Assembly (NCBI GenBank): GCA_029287515.1
Contig: JARFQZ010000055.1
Location: 1-9,661, forward strand
DNA length: 9,661 nucleotides
Direction: 5' to 3'
DNA from: Lysobacterales bacterium
GTDB taxonomy: Bacteria; Pseudomonadota; Gammaproteobacteria; Xanthomonadales; SZUA-36
Numbering within the stretch: position 1 is the first letter of the stretch; each line of letters begins with the position of its first letter. Of this stretch, positions 6,266 to 9,661 are shown in pieces. Below the pieces are notes generated by a model. The model did no database searches and had not been told where the DNA came from. It saw only the letters and a list, made by a program, of their open reading frames with translations. Position numbers and translations under genes: made by a program.

Positions 6266-7153
6266 ATGTCCATCGGATGGGGTGAGTTTTTTGCGTTAGC
6301 CAGCGCTTTATGCTGGGCGTTTGCGGTCATCCTTTTTCGACGTTCAGGCGACGCCCTGCCGCCTTTCGAACTGAACCTGTTCAAGAACCTGGTGGGTTTC
6401 GCGCTGATCGTACCAACGCTGCTTATTGTCGAAGGATTGCAGGTTCCGGAGTATTCCCTGGAGGAGGCCGGCATAGCGGTCGTTTCAGGGTTCCTGGGAA
6501 TCGCGGTTGCTGATACCTGGTACCTGCGTGCGCTAAGCCTGATGGGCGCCAGCAGGACAGGCATCGTGGCCAGCTTGCTCAGCCCGTTCGTAATCCTGTT
6601 GTCTATTCTGTTTCTCGGTGAATCGCTGCAGGGGTGGCAATTGGCGGGTTTCGCACTGGTCATGTGCGGCATCCTGCTCGTTACATGGCGGCAGAACCGC
6701 AGGGAGGTCGATGCGGCGCACCTGGGAAAAGGTGTTTTCTACGGCGTGGGCGGCGTGTTTCTGATGGCAGTGGGTGTGGTGATGGTCAAGGAGATACTGG
6801 AGACCAGGCCGTTCATGGCGACCACGACGCTGCGCCTGGCCGGTGGCTTGTTTGGGATGGTTATCTACACACTACTGAGAGCCCGGACAGGAATTGTCCT
6901 GCAGAGATTTCGGCAGCCCCTGCCCTGGAGGTTCATTATTCCCGCAAGCATTCTCGGGGCATATGTATCGATGATGATGTGGCTTGCGGGGTACAAGTTG
7001 ATCCCGGCTTCCGAAGCCTCGGTGCTGAACGAAACTGCGAACGCCTGGATCGTCTTCCTGGCTTGGTTGATGCTCGGCGAGTCGATCGGTTATCGAAAGG
7101 TGGCGGGCCTCCTGCTGACCAGTGTCGGCGTGGTCATCATGTTGCTGGCGTAG
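6266..7153 (+). CDS. EamA/DMT-superfamily transporter
   Basis: An inner-membrane protein of 295 residues with about ten predicted helices in two EamA repeats (about 5-141 and 155-294), the standard drug/metabolite transporter layout. Each repeat ends with the typical turn: FLGES at 116-120 and LGESIG at 270-275, preceded by SLLSPF and NETANAW. The loop WRQNRREVDAAH (141-152) is the basic linker between the halves. The first helix region has EFFALASALCWAFAVILFRRS (7-27), a common EamA start. Such proteins usually export metabolites or amino acids, and the substrate cannot be told from sequence. The ATG lies 9 bases after the cyclophilin stop with no clear Shine-Dalgarno sequence, which suggests translation continuing from the upstream gene. 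The next gene follows after 27 bases. Confidence 0.9.
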   Translation: MSIGWGEFFALASALCWAFAVILFRRSGDALPPFELNLFKNLVGFALIVPTLLIVEGLQVPEYSLEEAGIAVVSGFLGIAVADTWYLRALSLMGASRTGIVASLLSPFVILLSILFLGESLQGWQLAGFALVMCGILLVTWRQNRREVDAAHLGKGVFYGVGGVFLMAVGVVMVKEILETRPFMATTTLRLAGGLFGMVIYTLLRARTGIVLQRFRQPLPWRFIIPASILGAYVSMMMWLAGYKLIPASEASVLNETANAWIVFLAWLMLGESIGYRKVAGLLLTSVGVVIMLLA

Positions 7154-7180
7154 CCGGTTAAAGGCAGGCAGACTGTTCGC

Positions 7181-8059
7181 ATGAACAACCCCGCCAAGAC
7201 GAACCCCGGCAGGCCCGCAGTGACTCGATGGTTTCTGATCCTGCTGGTATCGGTCACCGTTGTACTCTCTGCGCTAACCCCGGTCGATCGCTTGGCGGAG
7301 ACTCAGTATAACGCGCTGTTCCAGCGTGCCCTGATCACTTTTGCGCTGGCCAGAACCCTGAACGGCGTGATCTCTGCCGTGCAGGGAACCGAGCTGGCCC
7401 TGCAGCCCGCGGGCGTGGGCGTCACCCTGACACCCGGCCAGGTGCTGGACCCAATCAATGACCTGGTTGAACGGTTTTCCTGGGTGATGCTCGGGGCGAC
7501 CATATCTCTGGGTGTGCAACAGGTGCTGCTCGATGTCGGTCAGTGGTGGGGAATCAAAGTTCTGCTGGGGGCGCTGGCTTTGCTGTGGCTGTGGATCAGG
7601 CTGAGGCGGTCATTCACCGGCGAGGACCCTTCCGGCCACACGGAGAAAATGGTTTTCCGGATTTTCATCATCGTCGCTTTCATCCGTTTTGCGGTCCCGG
7701 TTGCCATGATTGCGAATGAAGGGCTTTATCGTGTGTTCCTGGAAACCCGCTTCGAAGAAAGCACGCAGGTGATTGAATCCGCAGGTACAGAAATCAAGGA
7801 CCTCAGCGCAACCGAGGCGCCACCCAACCTGGATGATGCCGATCCCGGTATGTTCGAATCGCTCGAAAGAATGTACGATAGTACGCTCAAGTCGCTGGAT
7901 TTTCAGCAAAAAGTAGAATACGTAGCCGATCGAACATCCGATGTCATCGAACACCTCATTCAATTGAGCGTCGTGTTCATCCTGCAGACAGGCCTCCTTC
8001 CTATTGCTTTTCTGTGGATTTTCCTACAGCTGTTCAAGCAGATTTTTCGCAATCAATAA
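7181..8059 (+). CDS. five-helix inner-membrane protein of unknown function
   Basis: I do not recognise the family. The 292 residues show helices at about 17-33, 99-119, 122-142, 157-180 and 259-285, plus a hydrophobic stretch with polar breaks at 45-68 that may lie along the membrane. Between helices 1 and 2 is an extended domain (34-98) containing LTPGQVLDPINDLVERFSWV. Basic RLRRSF follows helix 3. A long hydrophilic, acidic and probably coiled segment (185-256) separates helices 4 and 5 and includes SATEAPPNLDDADPG. By the positive-inside rule, with RLRRSF cytoplasmic, both extended domains would face the periplasm. AGGCAGG precedes the ATG by about 10 bases. It follows the DMT gene closely and probably shares its transcript. 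The TAA stop directly abuts the palindromic array upstream of the next gene. Confidence 0.75.
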   Translation: MNNPAKTNPGRPAVTRWFLILLVSVTVVLSALTPVDRLAETQYNALFQRALITFALARTLNGVISAVQGTELALQPAGVGVTLTPGQVLDPINDLVERFSWVMLGATISLGVQQVLLDVGQWWGIKVLLGALALLWLWIRLRRSFTGEDPSGHTEKMVFRIFIIVAFIRFAVPVAMIANEGLYRVFLETRFEESTQVIESAGTEIKDLSATEAPPNLDDADPGMFESLERMYDSTLKSLDFQQKVEYVADRTSDVIEHLIQLSVVFILQTGLLPIAFLWIFLQLFKQIFRNQ

Positions 8060-8088
8060 TTGACATAAATGTCAATATTTGACATTAT
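8060..8088 (+). promoter_or_regulatory. promoter-like sequence within the operator ladder
   Basis: A perfect TTGACA (8060-8065) is followed after exactly 17 bases by CATTAT (8083-8088, 4 of 6 to the -10 consensus). Transcription would begin near 8095 and run to the gene at 8269 through a leader of about 174 bases. The -35 starts at the base right after the upstream gene's stop codon. Confidence 0.5.
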
Positions 8089-8094
8089 TGTCAA
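8060..8094. promoter_or_regulatory. tandem palindromic operator-like array (four half-sites)
   Basis: Two 16-base dyads, TTGACATAAATGTCAA (8060-8075) and TTGACATTATTGTCAA (8079-8094), are separated by TAT. Half-sites alternate TTGACA, TGTCAA, TTGACA, TGTCAA with a 19-base repeat period. The first dyad has 7-base arms and the second 6-base arms. The inner TGTCAA-TAT-TTGACA is also a dyad. The array is AT-rich in a GC-rich setting and covers the promoter-like -35 and -10. This is the usual geometry of a repressor blocking RNA polymerase, with two dimers about two helical turns apart. I cannot name the regulator. Confidence 0.6.
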
Positions 8095-8134
8095 TGCAAG
8101 GGGGCGCCAGGAACCGCAACAGAACCAATCTGGT

Positions 8135-8172
8135 GGCCGGGAGTTCATACAGGGGAAGTTAGCGGCCCGGCC
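8135..8172 (+). other. possible stem in the leader (GGCCGGG / CCCGGCC)
   Basis: GGCCGGG (8135-8141) and CCCGGCC (8166-8172) are perfectly complementary 7-base arms around 24 bases. Together with the hairpin at 8202-8229 they would make the leader strongly structured. A loop of this size is less stable than a tight hairpin, and GC-rich sequence yields such pairs by chance fairly often. Confidence 0.3.
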
Positions 8173-8201
8173 CGCGCGGACAGAACGGTTTGGCGGTGGG
8201 G

Positions 8202-8229
8202 TGGCCCGGGCCCGGAATGGCCCGGGTCA
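8202..8229 (+). terminator. GC-rich hairpin in the leader; possible terminator or attenuator
   Basis: CCCGGGCC (8205-8212), loop CGGAAT, then GGCCCGGG (8219-8226) give eight perfect base pairs. A G-T wobble, a G-C and a T-A extend the stem to eleven (8202 with 8229). GTCCTTTTG follows, so four T residues lie five bases past the stem, which is weak for an intrinsic terminator. It stands 39 bases before the ATG at 8269. It could end transcription from the upstream operon, act as an attenuator in the leader of the next gene, or simply protect an mRNA end. Confidence 0.45.
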
Positions 8230-8268
8230 GTCCTTTTGTGATGGTTTGGCAGTGAAAAGGAGCTCTCG

Positions 8269-9111
8269 ATGCCGGCTGAACAAAATCAGCGATACCAGGA
8301 AGCAGCCATACTTACCCGGGCAGTGGAGAATGTGTTCAGAAAACTGATCCGCTTTCTGGTCGGGAGGATTTCGCTGGTAAGGCTGCAGGAAATGATCCGC
8401 TATATCTACGTGGAAGAGGCCGAGATAAACCTGCGCGCAGAAAATCCCGGAAAGAATGTCCCGATGACACGTCTTGCCCTGGTCACCGGCCTGGACACGC
8501 GCACCCTGGTGCAAGTCAGAAAACGATTGGAAACGGACGCGCCACAGTACAGGCAGCAATTCCTGTCTGAACTGACTCCCGAAAGCGCCATCGTCGAGGC
8601 GTGGGCCAGCCGGGTAGGTATGTCACAATCGGAGAATCCTGCTGTAATGAGTTACGGCTCTGAAAAGGGTGAATTTGAGAAAATGGTAAAGGCGACGATA
8701 TCGGGTCGGGGCATCACAACTCAGTCGATTATTGAACGATTGGTGAACACCAGGAGTGTGAAACAGGACAAGAAGAGCCGGACTCTCGAACTCGTTGTTG
8801 ACGAGTTTTCGCCTTACCTGTCAGACGACGAACCCAATATGGTCAATGCCGCCTTGTCTGCCATCTCCAATCTCATTTCGACCATCGAGCACAATATGGA
8901 ATCGACTCAGGAGGAGAAATTCTTCCAGCGTCAGAGATGGACCTTCCGGTTGAGGCCCGAAAACAGGGAAGCGTTCAGAGAGTCGATGCGATCGTTACTT
9001 GAAAGCTACAAACAGGAAACCGAAGCTGGCATCGAGCCCTGGGAGAGTGCTTCGTACGGTGAGAACCTGATCACAGCTGGAGTGGGGTTTTACTATTTTG
9101 AAGAACAGTGA
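8269..9111 (+). CDS. DUF6502-like protein with a helix-turn-helix-like segment
   Basis: The function is unknown. The 280-residue protein has no signal peptide or membrane helix, so it is cytoplasmic. The N-terminal part is helical: ILTRAVENVFRKLIRFLVGR (14-33), then a helix with IRYIYVEEAEINL (43-55). Next comes VPMTRLALVTGLDTRTLVQV (64-83), whose A-x-x-T-G-L-x-x-x-x-V spacing is that of a helix-turn-helix, with VRKRLE as the end of the recognition helix. This order, and the closing GVGFYYFEE (271-279), match what I recall of DUF6502 proteins. The middle (130-210) is charged, and WTFRLRPENREAFRESMRSL (224-243) looks like a separate alpha/beta part. AAAAGGAG sits about eight bases before the ATG, the strongest ribosome-binding site in the window. 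It has its own promoter-like region with palindromes upstream. It may be a DNA-binding regulator, possibly of itself, which is inference. Confidence 0.75.
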   Translation: MPAEQNQRYQEAAILTRAVENVFRKLIRFLVGRISLVRLQEMIRYIYVEEAEINLRAENPGKNVPMTRLALVTGLDTRTLVQVRKRLETDAPQYRQQFLSELTPESAIVEAWASRVGMSQSENPAVMSYGSEKGEFEKMVKATISGRGITTQSIIERLVNTRSVKQDKKSRTLELVVDEFSPYLSDDEPNMVNAALSAISNLISTIEHNMESTQEEKFFQRQRWTFRLRPENREAFRESMRSLLESYKQETEAGIEPWESASYGENLITAGVGFYYFEEQ

Positions 9112-9179
9112 TCCGGCAGGTCCCTTCACTTCACTCTGTGCTTTAAAGTGTTCTCGCCTGCAAGTTCATTTCCAGGGGA

Positions 9180-9661
9180 TCAATTCAGATCCTTTGCAAT
9201 CGATATGACCGCATTTGCCAGGAACAGATAACTGGCTCCCACGTTAATGACATATTCGTTTTCGCCCCACAGGAACGGCCAATCCTCCTTGTTTTCGGGA
9301 AAGTCGGGCTTGAGCATCAATACGCCTGGAACGATTCCACCCGCTATAAATGAAAAATCCGCGCGATTCATGCCATAGGCGACTTTCTTCGACCGGCTTC
9401 CTACGGCCGAGACGAATGACAGGTTCGAACCGGGATGGTTGCCCAGAATGTAGTGGATTCCTCTGAATACGTCTTCCTTGCCGATGATCTGAGGAAATGC
9501 CCTGTGCAGGTAGTAATTCGCAATGGCCAGATTTATCACCGTGCCATTGCCGGCCCAGCCCCCTTCTGTAATCAACACACCATATGGATTTGTCTGAGCC
9601 AATTGATCCAGCCATTTTCTGTGTTCAAGCGCCAACTGCTCGATTCGTGATCTGTACTCTT
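9180..9661 (-). CDS. glycoside hydrolase family 9 protein, C-terminal part (partial)
   Basis: The frame is open to the window edge, so the start lies beyond 9661. The visible 159 residues (first complete codon 9657-9659) fit the end of a GH9 (alpha/alpha)6 barrel. The order is NPYGVLITEGGWAGNGTVIN, then IHYILGNHPGSNLSFVSAVG (the usual YILG-NP--SFVTG-G block), YGMNRADFS, GGIVPGVLMLKPDFPENKEDW (the PG-L-GGPN block) and GENEYVINVGASYLFLANAV (the catalytic N-E block; the general-acid Glu is the second Glu of GENEY). GH9 enzymes hydrolyse beta-glycosidic bonds, mostly in cellulose, and some bacterial members are exo-beta-glucosaminidases. NRAD in place of the usual His-x-Arg hints at a non-cellulase substrate. 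The missing N-terminus prevents judging export or an Ig-like domain. It converges on the DUF6502-like gene with a 68-base gap showing no clear terminator. Confidence 0.72.
   Translation of the reverse strand, partial: EYRSRIEQLALEHRKWLDQLAQTNPYGVLITEGGWAGNGTVINLAIANYYLHRAFPQIIGKEDVFRGIHYILGNHPGSNLSFVSAVGSRSKKVAYGMNRADFSFIAGGIVPGVLMLKPDFPENKEDWPFLWGENEYVINVGASYLFLANAVISIAKDLN

Noticed and set aside
6634..7161. A 175-codon plus-strand frame overlapping the DMT transporter gene
   Set aside because: The DMT frame shows both EamA repeats intact. The alternative frame translates to a Gly/Arg-rich sequence without hydrophobic segments and is a frame shadow.
8069..8347. A 92-codon plus-strand frame beginning inside the palindromic array
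   Set aside because: It has no ribosome-binding site, its composition is Arg/Gly/Gln-rich, as expected from translated noncoding GC-rich DNA, and it runs 79 bases into the well-supported gene at 8269 in another frame.
9115..9161. Possible bidirectional terminator between the convergent DUF6502-like and GH9 genes
   Set aside because: GCAGG/CCTGC and CACTT/AAGTG can pair, but the loop is large, the inner stem short and there is no T-run on either strand.
1..9661. Mobile element, CRISPR array, tRNA or defence island
   Set aside because: I saw no transposase or integrase motif, regularly spaced repeat array, cloverleaf sequence or recognised defence gene. The only tandem repeat structure is the 35-base operator-like array.

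Overview
This window reads as ordinary, densely packed chromosome of a Gram-negative bacterium, most likely a gammaproteobacterium. Three things point there: the lipopolysaccharide inner-core genes (a GT9 heptosyltransferase and a Kdo kinase of the KdkA type), an outer-membrane barrel protein, and a MetB that follows the enterobacterial enzyme almost block by block. Base composition is moderately GC-rich and looks even across the coding regions. The one clear exception is a short AT-rich island at about 8051-8095. I see no insertion sequence, phage gene, tRNA, rRNA or CRISPR array. An affiliation near Xanthomonadales/Chromatiales-like lineages is a guess from gene content, not a demonstrated fact.

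Layout, left to right. (1) 1-1312: a possible tail of an upstream gene, then metB (cystathionine gamma-synthase, +). (2) 1317-3687: a GT9 heptosyltransferase (-) that converges on metB and diverges from kdkA (+). kdkA overlaps a GNAT acetyltransferase (+) by ATGA. This is a small envelope/LPS-core island. (3) 3691-5466: a two-gene minus-strand unit, an exported outer-membrane beta-barrel protein followed immediately by an exported protein of unknown function with a TTG start. (4) 5467-5635: a divergent intergenic region with promoter-like elements. (5) 5636-8059: a plus-strand run of a periplasmic cyclophilin, an EamA/DMT-type transporter and a five-helix membrane protein of unknown function. 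(6) 8060-8268: the most structured noncoding stretch. It has four alternating TTGACA/TGTCAA half-sites on a promoter-like sequence, then a GC-rich leader that can form hairpins. It leads into a DUF6502-like protein with a helix-turn-helix-like segment (8269-9111). (7) 9180-end: the C-terminal part of a family 9 glycoside hydrolase (-), cut by the window edge.

How the genes relate. Two units bear on the envelope: the heptosyltransferase and kdkA act on the LPS inner core, and the barrel plus its partner are exported. metB is central metabolism. The rest look like housekeeping or uncharacterised genes. I do not see a recognisable defence, secretion or biosynthetic system. The best candidates for something undescribed are the operator ladder with structured leader in front of the DUF6502-like gene, and the coupled barrel/exported-protein pair. 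Both are modest claims resting on sequence reading alone.
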